DNA of 64,000 nt from the NCBI GenBank assembly GCA_024734495.1, contig JALMQS010000887.1:2327986-2391985 (forward strand). The letters run 5' to 3'. Positions 23,768-34,365 of the stretch are shown here, piece by piece (position 1 is the first letter of the stretch; every line of letters starts with the position of its first letter). Under the pieces are notes generated by a model that was not told the DNA's origin, searched no databases, and saw only the letters and a program-made list of their open reading frames with translations. Both the position numbers and the translations under genes were made by a program. This stretch comes from Forficula auricularia (Eukaryota; Arthropoda; Insecta; Dermaptera; Forficulidae).

Positions 23768-23945
23768 AGAAAGTTTTTTGCCGAGAGTAGCAGAATTTTT
23801 ATATATTTGAAGGAGACATAAAGAATTAAGTCTTCTGCTGGAATTATTATTTATTTATAACGAGACTATAGTCTCGTTATAAATAAATAAAATTTATAAT
23901 TCCAGCAGAAGACACACTCTTTTATTGTCTCCTTCAAAATATATA
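23768..23945. mobile_element. Penelope-like foldback, family A, ribozyme-less
   Basis: Usual ends ('ttttttgccgagagtagcag', 'aaggagacat' ... 'agacacactcttttattgtc', 'tcctt'), but the arms are fused through the perfect palindrome CGAGACTATAGTCTCG. The hammerhead-like motif and the spacer are missing. The fusion point is the ACTATAGT palindrome (stem III of the motif). Confidence 0.8.
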
Positions 23946-24000
23946 GTTGTTAAATCTTGTATTTTTGTGATGAAATTTATTAATGGTTGAAATTTTGTGT

Positions 24001-24186
24001 AAAGAACAAATAATTGGTACAATATAACTACGTTTTGATCGGCTCATTCTGAGATCGTTCTCAAATATGAGCAGATGAGCACCCAGTTCGATCCAAAATC
24101 GGTGTGGTTGCTCATTCTTGAGAACGACCGCTGAATAAGCTGATCGAAACGTCGTAGCTAAATTGTACCAATTATTTGTTCATAAT
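24001..24186. mobile_element. foldback element, family E-like
   Basis: 'gaacaaataattggtacaat' mirrors 'attgtaccaattatttgttc'. The right arm has CTGAATA...GATC-GAAACGTCGTAG, a degenerate hammerhead-like tail. Related arms lie at 59110-59340. Confidence 0.6.
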
Positions 24187-24774
24187 CAATAAATAATAAT
24201 TAATTATAATTAATTATGTGTGATTTAAACAAAATATCAACCCTTAAAAAATCATAGGTAATTAAATGAAATCGAGGAATTAAGGCCTAGAAAAATACTT
24301 ATATTATACTAAACATAGTCAGCGCCTGTCTTAAATCCTATAACCCCTTGGGCGAATTTTACGTTGCAATGATTGAGTATTTCGATACTGCGATTTTGTT
24401 CATTATTGTAATAAAAAAGTTTGGCTTTGACGCCCCTAATACATTCGGCGCCCTCTTTCGCCACCCCCAGAGACCGGCCTTAAACATAGTAAGAAATATA
24501 TTTTAAAATATAATAATTATTTAATATACAATAAAATACAATAATTTTTATTATTTATTCATTACACAGATTTGGTCATTACTTGATGATCATCTTCAGT
24601 AGTGAATAATGTCCTTTATTTCATTACAATCATCTGAAGGGTCATGAATATTTAAAAAAATAAAGGACGTTATTTGAAGGTGCGTGCGAGTGGATAAAGG
24701 GGTTAAGTGATTTTTTTAAATTTCATTCATGGGAATATCATATTAAATTTATTTATAGTAAACTATGATAAAAT

Positions 24775-25672
24775 CTATTTATTTCCATAATTTACGTCAC
24801 ACAGTAAGGGGAGGGGGAATCTCAGATTAGCCACAAAATGAGAGCATGAGGGGCCCGGGAATCTTGGAAATTATGATGTCACAAAAGTTAAATTCAAAAA
24901 TTTAAACATTTTCAAAAATATGTTTTAAATTACAGTTTATTATTATTATACAAAACTGAACAATGTTAGTAAAATAAATCTAGAGAAAAAATTGTAAGCA
25001 ACCAATTTTTAACAAAATCACATTTTATGTAAAGAATTGAGTATCTATTTGAGAAAGAAAGATTGAGTTTTTTCTCAAAATCAACTTGTGATATGAATCA
25101 ATTAATTTTACGAACATGAATTTAGGTCATTTATCAAAGATATTAATAGATATGTTTATATTGCATGTAGGAGGGTTTTGTCCCCTCGGGAGTCGAACCC
25201 CAAGCACTAGTACGCTTTCCGGGCAACTAGTCTAGACCCTTGAGACACTCACCTCCAAACATGCAATATATAACGAAAGCCACTTATTTTCACTCCATTC
25301 AACTCGATTGGAATAGTAAAAATTAATGCTTAACTGAAATAAAGATTCAGCATCGGACCAATGCGAAGGCAGATTTATGTAAAGAATTGAGTATCTATTT
25401 GAGAAAGAAAGATTGAGTTTTTTCTCAAAATCAACTTGTGATATGAATCAATTAATTTTATGAACATGAATTTAGGTCATTTATCAAAGATATTAATAGA
25501 TAAGTTTATACTGCATGTAGGAGGGTTTTGTTCAATTATTAAATTAAAGGGTATAAAAGTGATAGTGTGAGGTCACAAAACAGAGAAAGCTCAATAAAAA
25601 TGTGACACAGGGGGAGAGGGGTCTAAAAATCTTGAAATTCATGTGACGTAATTTATGGACGGCCCCTTAGAG
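24775..25672. repeat. composite repeat region with direct duplication
   Basis: A block of about 150 bp beginning 'tttatgtaaagaattgagta' occurs at 25024-25173 and again at 25373-25525 with very few changes. The first copy is followed by a tRNA-like segment and the second is not. The outer ends 'ccataatttacgtcacac' (24787) and 'gtgacgtaatttatgg' (25643) suggest a DNA-element frame. Confidence 0.5.
25175..25262 (-). repeat. tRNA-like (SINE or tRNA pseudogene) segment
   Basis: On the minus strand, GGTTCGACTCC (25189-25199) matches the pol III B-box consensus exactly, and 'gtgtctcaaggg' about 40 bp upstream sits where an A box would be. The segment is bordered by inverted 'ttgcatgt'/'acatgcaa' sequences. 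No intact cloverleaf was folded by hand, so a functional tRNA is unlikely. Confidence 0.4.
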
Positions 25673-25697
25673 AAAATAAAATAAAATAGTAACTTAC

Positions 25698-25811
25698 ATG
25701 GAAGAGATGAGCTGAGTCAGCCTTAGAAAATTCACTTTCACTTTCATATTTTCAGGCAAGGAGAAAGAAAGTATGATCCAATGCGAATTCTCGTCTTTAC
25801 TAGGCATTTTC
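25698..25811 (-). other. candidate exon X1 of a minus-strand transcript
   Basis: The minus strand reads ttttctatag | exon of 114 nt | GTAAGT, with a pyrimidine-rich acceptor and consensus donor. One frame runs open from an ATG at the fifth base to the donor (36 codons, M-P-S-K-D-E start) and would meet TAA at once if unspliced. No known domain. Another candidate (X2) at 35529-35618 shares words such as 'tgaaaatgaattctct' and the following '(ca)n' intron sequence. It may be a 5'-leader exon; transcription is unproven. Confidence 0.4.
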
Positions 25812-25919
25812 CTATAGAAAAGAAAGAATTAATATTAGAATTATTAGAATATAGGAATGTAGAAAAAGTTTAGGCTTATAAATCACACACACGCACACTA
25901 ATGCTAAGCTTTTTCTTCA

Positions 25920-26165
25920 CGATATATTAATTATTTTGTCGAAACATTTGTATGTTCGTACATAACAGAGTCTGATCAAATTTCGCGAAATTTTCACATG
26001 ACTTTAAAATACAGCTCTTATAGTTATAACCAGCTGACGACCCCCCCCCTCGCCCATTTTGGGTTAGTTTTTTCATTTTTATTCTTCTGGGGACTCACTG
26101 ATTATATATACAAAATTTGATTGAGTTTGGTACAGACTAGTGAGAATATTTGAATAGAAATATAA
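25920..26165 (+). repeat. partial TTTACCATAC repeat, duplicated with 27995-28240
   Basis: 'gtctgatcaaatttcgcgaa' and 'ataaccagctgacgac' occur in both places, followed by the 'tatacaaaatttgattgag' subunit. The leader is specific to these two copies. Confidence 0.6.
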
Positions 26166-26264
26166 TAATAATGACTTTTTTTAGTATATATCACTTTTAT
26201 AGTGAATTTCAAATATCAATTAAAAAAGGAAACAAAGAATATTTCTCAATTAATCCTTTCAAAT

Positions 26265-26470
26265 AGTGATGAACAAAGCAAGACCAAGACCAATTCTGCT
26301 CATCACTAATTAATATAGGCAAAGGGTGTGTTTGTAAAGTCTTCTATAGGGTGTTTAGAAAGTCCTGATCACTTTTAAGAAAAATATTATTATTATTATT
26401 TTAATTTTGAGTATTAATATTAGTGATGAGCAAAGCAAAGTCTTGGTCTTGCTTTGCTCATCATTACTTT
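26265..26470. repeat. inverted repeat element
   Basis: 'gtgatgaacaaagcaagacc' near 26268 is mirrored twice near 26430-26465 ('gatgagcaaagcaaagtctt' / 'ggtcttgctttgctcatca'). Confidence 0.5.
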
Positions 26471-26620
26471 CAAACTTACCGATTTAAATTATGTCTATAA
26501 AAATTCAGAAATTACTTATTATAATTTGTCAAAATAATGCATGAAGATAGGTCGAATTATTTGATTTAATATAACATGTTATCTGTAATAATTGAATCAG
26601 AAATAAATAAATAGACTTAC

Positions 26621-26700
26621 TCAGAAGGTGCGAATCTCCGCCGAAGGACCCCTGGGTCTCCAGATGGACCCATCCTGGGTCACTGGTGTCTGGACGCGTA
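26621..26700 (-). other. candidate exon Y, copy 1 (80 nt)
   Basis: The minus strand reads ctattttattttcag | 80 nt, strongly GC-richer | GTAAGTCTATTT. Acceptor and donor are close to consensus. The same exon with its introns recurs at 33323-33402 and 41653-41730. In the frame starting at base 2 it is fully open (T-R-P-D-T-S-D-P-G-W-V-H-L-E...), and the copies there differ mostly by conservative changes (D/E, G/A, H/Q). I do not recognise the peptide. The third copy is 2 nt shorter, which argues against a fixed reading frame. It could be an alternative or untranslated exon. Confidence 0.5.
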
Positions 26701-26984
26701 CTGAAAATAAAATAGAAATTATTTTTCCAATAAAATACAGTTAGGTGATCTTTCTTATCACTGTGTACTTGGCCCTAGTCGATTTATCAAATAAAATGAA
26801 TACGGAATTTATATAGATTATTGTTAAAAAGTTCCTTATTAATAAATATATGTTGAGTATTGATTAAACAGGGTGTTTGTCATTTTCAATCTCTTGTTCT
26901 AAAAACTATTTAACCACTCACTTACATTTCAATGCATTTTTTAAAAATTGATTTTTAAAGTATTCTAAATGAAAATTGCTTTTT

Positions 26985-27345
26985 TACTTTACTATACAGA
27001 GTATGGTCAAGTATTGTAATAGTGCATGAAATTTTTTTTTGTTTGTTTTTTCAAAATATCTCAAAAACGGCTGAAAGTATTTATATAAAAAAAATTGACT
27101 GAAACCATAGCATTTTGATCTACAAAAAAGCGCTAATCAGTAAACATCGAAAAAATGATATTTTACGAGATATTAATTATTTTGTCAAAAGGTCTGTTAA
27201 TTAGTACGTTATCATATATTTTGTACGCTCTAACTCAAAAACTAGTGTGAATATTAAAACGAAATTTTGTAGATTCATTATATTGAGGTTAATAGAGCTG
27301 ATTATATTTTGGTTGAAATCGAATGAAAAATTAAGGGGGGGTGGA
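26985..27345 (-). repeat. TTTACCATAC repeat, reverse, truncated
   Basis: 'actttactatacagagtatg' starts the reversed tail; it runs through 'tcaaaaacggctgaaa' to a poly-G stretch. Confidence 0.7.
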
Positions 27346-27994
27346 TTAAAAAATTAAAATTATTAAATTAACAAAAACATCATCTTTTTAAAAAATTGAA
27401 AAATCATTCGATTTAAATGATTAATTCATCTAGTTGGTTTACTAGCTATTCTAGTCACTCCCATATACACCGACCAAGAAATTGTCTCAATTTAATGAAA
27501 TCAAATCGATCAAACTTTAACCTGAAAAATTAGTTTATGATGATTTAAAAGCATATACCTTTGAATTAGAATGTTAATCGTTGAATATTATTTCAAAAAT
27601 ACTTTAAATAAAAACATATTTAAATATATATAATAAATTAATCAAAATTTGAAAGATTTTTTGCAGACGATGATTTTGTTGTGTTTACAAGAATGGAAGC
27701 CACATTTAAATGATTCTCTATTGTTGCGCTCTTTATTGTCGGTAACAGTTCAAATCTAATGTTTTGTTTAAATTTTTCAAATTTAAATTTGAAAAATATA
27801 ATTAAATTATTCAAATTGGAGGTAAAAGGTGAAAACATTCTCAAGACTTGGTACGCTCTCCGAAAATTATGCAAATGTTCGGGGATGGAGTGAATTATAT
27901 GCTTGCCAGCTAGGGTTTGAGCCATCATACCAACATATTTAAATAGAATAAATTATTAAAAACAATATGCCCGCCTTAATTTATCTTAACTCTA

Positions 27995-28700
27995 AGAATA
28001 ATTATTTTGTCGAAATATTTGTGTGTTCGTACATAACCGAGTCTGATCAAATTTCGCGAAATTGCCACATGAATTTACCAGACAGCTCTTATATTTAATA
28101 CCAGCTGACGACCCTCCCTCTGCCCATTTTGGGTGGTTAGTTTTTGTATTTTTATTCTTCTGGAAACTCATTGATTGTATATACAAAATTTGATTGAGTT
28201 TGGTACAGACTAGTGAGAATATTTTATTAAAAATATAAAAAAATTACTCTTTTTTTATTATAGGTCACTTTTATATTAAATTTCAATTTTCGTTATTTTT
28301 TTATTTAGAAAATTTTATAATTTTAATTTTTTAAGAGCCCCTTGATTTTTGTTTCGATTTCAATCAAAATTCAATCAGCCCTTAATCACAATATGAAGAA
28401 TCTACATGTGAAATTTCGTTTTGATATTCACACTAGTTGGTAGACATCTAGACTGTACACAAAAATTTGGTAATGTACTAACAGACATTTTGACAAAATA
28501 GTTAATATTTCAAAAAATATAATTTTTTTAATATTTACTTATTAGGGCTTTTTTGTAGAGCAAATTGCCATAGTTTTGCTCAATTTTTTTTATTAACATA
28601 GTTTTAGCCGTTTTTGAGACATTTCGAAAAAACGAAGCTAAAAAACACTTTTTTCATGCACGATTACAAATACTTGAGCACTGGTATGGTAAAGTAAAAA
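27995..28700 (+). repeat. TTTACCATAC repeat, copy with alternative leader
   Basis: Same leader as 25920-26165, one subunit, then the conserved tail to 'ggtatggtaaagtaaaa'. Confidence 0.7.
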
Positions 28701-28754
28701 TAAAAAAAATTAATAAACATATTTATATTTGGTATAAATATAAATGTATATTGA

Positions 28755-28955
28755 GTGGGTAATGATGAGTCAGTCCAAAAAAAGAAGATAAATTAGAAAT
28801 CCAATCCATCACTGACTTTTTAAAACCCTGAAGAAGGAGAGAATAAGCCTCCGAAACGTCGGTTTATGAATAAAAAGATAGTCTAATTTATCTTCTTTTT
28901 TGGACTGCCTCATCAATATCCATTCAATTCGCTTATCAGTCCGTCTCCAAAAATT
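28755..28955. mobile_element. foldback element, family C
   Basis: 'cagtccaaaaaaagaagata' and 'aattaga' are mirrored by 'tctaatttatcttctttttt', 'ggactg'. The hammerhead-like motif lies between (28828-28860). Confidence 0.65.
28828..28860 (+). ncRNA. hammerhead-ribozyme-like motif, family C
   Basis: CTGAAGA, one extra A, stem II GGAG/CTCC with a nine-base loop, GAAA, then ACGT ending in GTC. Same architecture as family A/B with unrelated stem sequence. Confidence 0.5.
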
Positions 28956-28982
28956 ACTTCAATCTTAATAAATGTATATAAT

Positions 28983-29195
28983 AAGGGAAATCAATGAGGG
29001 TGTCCTCTACTGGATGCAAATGAACATATACATAGGTACATAATATATATATATATATATATATATACCTACTAGTATACCAATATGTATCCATATGTTT
29101 ATTTGCATCAACCAGAAGACACTCTCAATGATTTCTGTTTATGAATCAACAACTCTGCTACTCTCAGCAAAACAAAATCATTTAAATGAAATAAT
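28983..29195. mobile_element. family B-like PLE foldback without ribozyme
   Basis: 'atcaatgagggtgtcctct' is mirrored by 'gacactctcaatgatttct'. It continues to 'gaatcaacaactctgctact', 'ctcagcaaaa'. The centre is a (TA)n run at 29042-29066. Confidence 0.6.
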
Positions 29196-29339
29196 TTTAT
29201 TCAAATTTTTCACTATATGAACCTACTCATGAAGTAGGATAATTAAAAAATAAATTTATTCGGTTTGACTAAATATGGTATGTACATTTGAAAAGGGAAA
29301 TAATATTATAATTTCATCTAAATTAATTCGGCAATATGG

Positions 29340-30388
29340 ATAAAGAACTAATAGAAAAAGGAATTGCATATCGCCCTCGGCCAAGGGAAAAATGCATAGA
29401 GATCTCAGCTAGTTTTGGGCGTTCCTAGATTCATCCTCGCTAAACAAGTTAAGACATGCATCGGAGAATGGGTTCTTAGCCAAGGAAAATTAAATATGCA
29501 TTAACATAGAGACATGGAAAATCAGAAATGAAGCTATTGAAGCTTTTATTTTCGTGATTGATTGGATTTAGAGTTGAAATTTGATTAAAATCACTCATAA
29601 TTAACTATAATTATTTATTGAACACGAATAAATAAATACAATAAATCTAATTTATTCGAGTTCAATCTAGAAATCGATTGATTAAATGACAGATCTCTTT
29701 TACGTGTGAATAGATTTTCAATTGACGAATTTTGAAATCTGAGTTAAGATTATTTTATCACATCGTATTAAATCAAAAGATACATTAAATTATAATTATT
29801 CTAGCTTGTCTACAAATTAACTAAATTGGAAGTGAAAATTTTTTCAAGAATTTGCATATTTTGGTTAATTTCTCATTTTTAAAGGTAGAAAGATAAACCT
29901 TGGCAAAAAGATGCCTAATTTTATTGTAAACTGTTTTACCAAATTTCAGCTCATTAACATAAACCATTCGTGATCATTCTAAAATAAGATTTGATCATTT
30001 CTACATTTGTTTGCCAAACGTACCGGAATAAAAAGTAGATATAATCAATTTAAATCTTTTAGAATGCTAAGATAATTGGTTCAGTAGTTAGGAGGATTAG
30101 GTACCTTAGTAGAATGATGTCTTTTCAATTTCTTGAGTGAATGTATAAACATAAAGGGATGAAAATATATTCAGCTGCCACATTTGAGATGGGTGACCTG
30201 ACTCCTAGGTGTCGAATACTAATTGGCGTGGTCACGTGCGCATGGCAGAGAGACTGGCGGGGAGGGCAGAGGGGAGGTAGAGTAAACATGTGTAGACCAG
30301 CAGAGCCATGTATCTATTAACAAATAAATTAAATTAATTAATTACTTTTATTAAATGAAAGAACATATTTATTATACATATAGTCAAT
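29340..30388. other. mostly unassigned; family E arm fragment inside
   Basis: 29515-29640 resembles one arm of the family E foldback ('tgaagc...tttattttcgtgattga'). 30190-30310 is GC-richer and unassigned. Confidence 0.35.
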
Positions 30389-30889
30389 AGAGTGGCCCTT
30401 ATTTTGGGTATTTTTGAATTGTTATGCTCCCAGACTCATATGGTTCGAAATGAATAAAAAAAATCAGTCGAATTGAGTACCTCCTCATTTTTTGTAGTCG
30501 GTTAAAAAATATCCAGCAAGTTTCAAGCCTCTATTTAAATTTTAACCTGTGCCGAGCAGCTAGGCAAGTTTCCCATCTAAATAAACATTGGTTTTTTGGC
30601 ATTGAACGATAAATTTTTAATTCTGGCCAAAGTAATGATTCAAAAAATTTGAAACTCTCTAGAATTCAGAATTTTCTTCAGAATTTTTACAGATTTTTAG
30701 GTATTATAATTTATCTTCTATATCTTACTAACACTAAGATATACCAGTATTGTATCTAGCTGTAAGTACAAAATTATAATAAATTAAATTGAAAGATTTT
30801 TGTGCCGAGGGTAACAGAATTTTTATATATTGAAGGAGACAATAAAAGAGTGTGTCTTCTGCTGGAATTATAAATTTTATTTATAACGA

Positions 30890-30924
30890 GACTATAGTTT
30901 CGAGGGTTTTGCCCTCTTCATCAG
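30890..30924 (-). ncRNA. hammerhead-ribozyme-like motif, left arm
   Basis: CTGATGA, extra A, GAGGGC AAA ACCCTC (one G-to-A in the 3' strand gives a C/A mismatch), GAAA, ACTATAGT-C. Oriented outward from the element centre. Confidence 0.5.
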
Positions 30925-30974
30925 TCTATTACTTTTAATTAATACATTAATTCCTGTGAATCAATTGTAAAAGA

Positions 30975-31011
30975 CTGATGAAGAGGGCAAAAAGCCCTCG
31001 AAACTATAGTC
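30975..31011 (+). ncRNA. hammerhead-ribozyme-like motif, right arm
   Basis: CTGATGA, extra A, perfect stem GAGGGC/GCCCTC with a five-A loop, GAAA, ACTATAGT-C. Points outward, opposite to the left-arm motif. Confidence 0.55.
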
Positions 31012-31369
31012 TCGTTATAAATAAATTAAAAATTTATAATTCCAGCGGAAGACACACTCCTTTTATTGTCTCCTTCAAAATTATAATAGATACAAATCTG
31101 TAAAAATTCTAGGGATAGCTACTATTATGAGAATTAAGTCTAGAGTTTTACATTTTTTGAACAATTACTTTGGCCGGAATAAAAAATTGTCCGTTCAATG
31201 CCAAAAACTCAATGTTATTTGGAGGGGAAACTTGCATCGCCGTTCGGTAAAGGTTAAAATTGAGATAGAGACTTTAAACTTAAGGGATAGTTTTTTATTA
31301 ATTTCCAATCATATGAGCCTATGGGAGCATAAAAATTCAAAAATATTCAAAATAAGGGCCACCTTAATG

Positions 31370-32160
31370 AGTACAGACATTTTTTGTTAGAAATTCGAAA
31401 GAAAAGGTCATTTTCAGCAATGTTTTTGTTTACAAACAATTTGACTTGAAAATAGACACAAAAGTGCAGCTAAATAAATACAAATTTGCGGGTCAAATTT
31501 CAGCTAAATTACTACAACCGTTTGAGGCCTCCCTATATAATATAAGGATTCGATTTTTTTTCTTCTGATTTTCTGCATTTTTCAACCGAAATCTCTGAAG
31601 AAAAAAAAGCTCAAAATTTAATCCGTTCTTTTTGAGAAAACAAAACTTTTTCAACGCTCGAAGGTCGTTAATATTAACAGACAGGAAAGTAAAATTCGAA
31701 ATCTAAAACAATATTAATTTAATCGTTTACTTACAATTATTAATAACTTGCATCCTGTTTTTAATTCCCAAAGCAAATATACATTCGATCCATTATATTA
31801 TTTGCTCTGTGTGGGGGTTTAGATCTATAAAGATGATCCTTATTTGATGGATATAAATAATAAAGCCATTTGTAATTTTTAAAATAAATTTTATTTCAAA
31901 ATAAGTCCAAATCCCCGGCCAATATGTGAATTCATTTTAGAAATGAATTCTGTCTTTGTTAGCCCCATTGTTAAAGAGGCGCCACCGGCGCTTAGTATTG
32001 TTAATCGATTTCAAATTCAAATTTGAATTTTGTTATCAAATATACATTTCTACTACACAGTGTGAGCATGGGAGTCTGCAAAAATCGTCCCAGAGGTCAA
32101 GTAAAACCTCAATATATATGTATAAGTTAAAATTTACTGAATAAAGTTCTAATTTTATTT
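31370..32160. other. unassigned stretch
   Basis: No domain. A GC-richer word cluster at about 31965-32000 (aggcgccaccggcgctta) is a small palindrome. Confidence 0.4.
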
Positions 32161-32161
32161 A

Positions 32162-32812
32162 TTGAGGTGGCCCTAATTTTGGGTATTTTATAATTTTTAT
32201 GCTCCCAGAGACTCATATGGTTCGAAATGATTAAAAAATAAGTATCTCCCAAGTTTCAAGTCTCTATCTCAATTTTAACCTTTACCGAATAACGATTTAA
32301 GTTTCCCATCTAAAAACATGGGATTTTTGGCATTGAACAATCAATTTTTAATTCTGGGCATAGAAATGATTCAAAAAATTTGAAACTCTCTAGACTTTAT
32401 TCTTATAATAGTAGCTATTCTTCAGAATTTTTAAAGATTTTTAAGTATTATAATTTTGGAGTCTATATTTTACTAACACTAAGATATAGCAGTATTTTAT
32501 CTAGCTGTAAGTCCAAAATTATAATAGATGAAAATCTGTAAAAATTCTAGGAGATAGTAAATACTATAAGGATAAAGTCTACAAAGTTTCAATTTTTTTG
32601 AACAATTACTTTGGCCGGAATAAAAAATTGTCCGTTCAATGCCAAAAACTCAAAGCTATTTAGATGGGAAACTTGTATCTCTGTGCGGCACAGCTTAAAA
32701 TTGAGATAAAGACTTGGAACTTAAGGAATATTTTTTTTCGAATCATATGAGCCTCTGTCAGTGTAAAAATTCGAAAATACCCAAAATAAGAGCCACCCTA
32801 ATTAGTCAGGTA
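32162..32812. mobile_element. long foldback G, copy 2 (uninterrupted)
   Basis: Begins 'ggtggccctaattttgggta', ends 'acccaaaataagagccaccc'. The arms are about 300 bp with near-continuous pairing. It serves as the empty-site reference for the insertions in copy 1. Confidence 0.8.
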
Positions 32813-33322
32813 TAGGTATAATAAAAAAATCTAAATCTACCACATACCGAACTTTCGTTCTTTTTTTACAGTTTAAATACATCGCGAAAGATTGTTCATA
32901 TTTTTTACTTTACCATACAGGGTTTTTTGGTCAATAATTATTATGCCTGAAAAAGTTTTTTTTTAGGCTATATATTATATATTAATAAATTCTTATTTTA
33001 TTACATTTTGCTTTTGATTGTATGTCCAACAAGAACGAATTTTAAAAATGGTTATTGTTCTTGGGCAAGAACACTTTTAAAGTGTTCGAAACGTCCAATT
33101 AATAAATTCAAAAATAAAAAATGAAATAAAGAATATTTTTCAATTTATCATTTCAATCTTACCAATTTAAAATAATTAAATATATATCTATAAAAATTCA
33201 GAATCTACTTATTATAATATTTCAAAATAATACATGAAGATAAGTCTAATTATAAATGAAATTTTATTTAATATAATATGTTATCTGTAATAATTGAATA
33301 GGAAATAAATAAATAGACTTAC

Positions 33323-33402
33323 TCAGAAGGTGCGAATCTCCGGCGAAGGACCCCTGGGTCTCCAGATGGACCCATCCTGGCTCACTGGTGTCTGGACGCG
33401 TA
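33323..33402 (-). other. candidate exon Y, copy 2 (80 nt)
   Basis: Same acceptor (ttttattttcag) and donor (GTAAGT) as copy 1. Two substitutions change its open frame conservatively (D to E, G to A). Preserved splice sites across copies are the main evidence for function. Confidence 0.5.
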
Positions 33403-33892
33403 CTGAAAATAAAATAGAAATTATTTTTCCAATAAAATACAGTTAGGCGATCTTTCTTATCACTGTGTACTTGGCCCGAGTCGATTTATCAAATAAAATG
33501 AATTGGGAATTATAGATTATTATTAAAAAAGTTCCTTATTAATAAATATATGTTGAGTATTGATTATAGATAGTGTTTGTCATTTTCAATCTCTTGTTCT
33601 AAAAGCTATTTCATCTACTCACTTACATTTCAATGCATTTTTAAAAAATTGATTTTTAAAGTATTCTAAATGAAAATTGCATTTTGAAAAATAGGGTTTT
33701 GCACGTTTTTCAAAATATCTCAAAAACGGCTGAAACTATTTTGATAAAAGAAATTGAGTGAAACCATGGCATTTTGGTCTACAAAAAACCCCTATCAGTA
33801 AACATCGAAAAAATGATATTTTACGAGATTCAAATTTAAATTTGAAAAATAACAGAATAGAATTAAATTATTCAATTGGAGGTAAAGTGAAA

Positions 33893-34365
33893 CACAAAGA
33901 GAAACAAAGAGGTTGTCCTCTGCTTGATGCAAATAAACATACACACACATATATATCGAGATGATATATTCTGTATATATATTATTTATTTGTTTGAGAC
34001 TATAGTTAAGACTTGGTCTTCATCTTGTCTTTTTCAATTATAAATGTTTTTCATGGAGTCAATATCATATGGATATTGAAAACTTGAGTTCCTAGCCGAC
34101 CCCAGGGAAGATGGAACACTCAAGTTTTCAATATCCATAGGATATTGACTCCATGAAAAACATTTATAATTGAAGAAAGACTGATGATGAAGACCAAGTC
34201 TTCGAAACTATAGTCTCAAACAAATAAATAATATATATACAGATATATCATCTCGATATATATGTGTGTATGTTCATTTGCATCAAGCAGAGGACAACCT
34301 CTTTGTTTCTCTTTGTGAATCAACAACTCTGCTACTCTCGGCAAAACAAAAACTTTTCAATTAAG
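33893..34365. mobile_element. Penelope-like foldback, family B
   Basis: Almost perfect inverted arms of about 200 bp ('aaagaggttgtcctctgctt' ... 'aagcagaggacaacctcttt'; 'atatcatatggatattgaaa' ... 'ttttcaatatccataggata') around a spacer of about 40 bp. The right end is 'ctgctactctcggcaaaa', shared with family A. Flanks TAAAGTGAAA / TAAAAGTGAAA indicate a duplication of about 10-11 bp. The paralogue at about 27826 has this site empty. High arm identity suggests a young copy. Confidence 0.8.
34181..34215 (+). ncRNA. hammerhead-ribozyme-like motif, family B
   Basis: CTGATGA, extra T, perfect stem GAAGAC/GTCTTC with loop CAA, GAAA, ACTATAGT-C. The opposite arm (34000-34034) has lost the core. Confidence 0.55.

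Larger units (their letters stand above)
30782..31076. mobile_element. Penelope-like foldback, family A, 12-bp TSD
   Basis: Complete small copy: 'aattaaattgaaag', 'gccgagggtaacag' start, two ribozyme-bearing arms, and a 'cacactccttttattgtctc' end. Exact 12-bp flanks AAAATTATAATA lie at 30770-30781 and 31077-31088. The sister foldback at about 32515 has the same site uninterrupted. Confidence 0.9.
30389..31366. mobile_element. long foldback G, copy 1, carrying two insertions
   Basis: Ends 'gagtggcccttattttgggt' and 'aaaataagggccacctta'; arms pair over roughly 300 bp ('ggcattgaacga', 'ccggaataaaaaattg'). Compared with copy 2 (32162-32812) it holds an extra segment at about 30462-30512 ending 'gtcggttaaaaaa' and a PLE foldback (30782-31076). 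Confidence 0.75.

Noticed and set aside
25175..25262. Functional tRNA gene
   Set aside because: The B box is good, but the A box is weak and I could not form a complete cloverleaf; it is bordered by repeat sequence, so a SINE or pseudogene is more likely.
27638..27928. 96-codon minus-strand frame as a gene
   Set aside because: Part of the segmental duplication; the paralogue at 34380-34480 does not keep the frame and no domain is visible.
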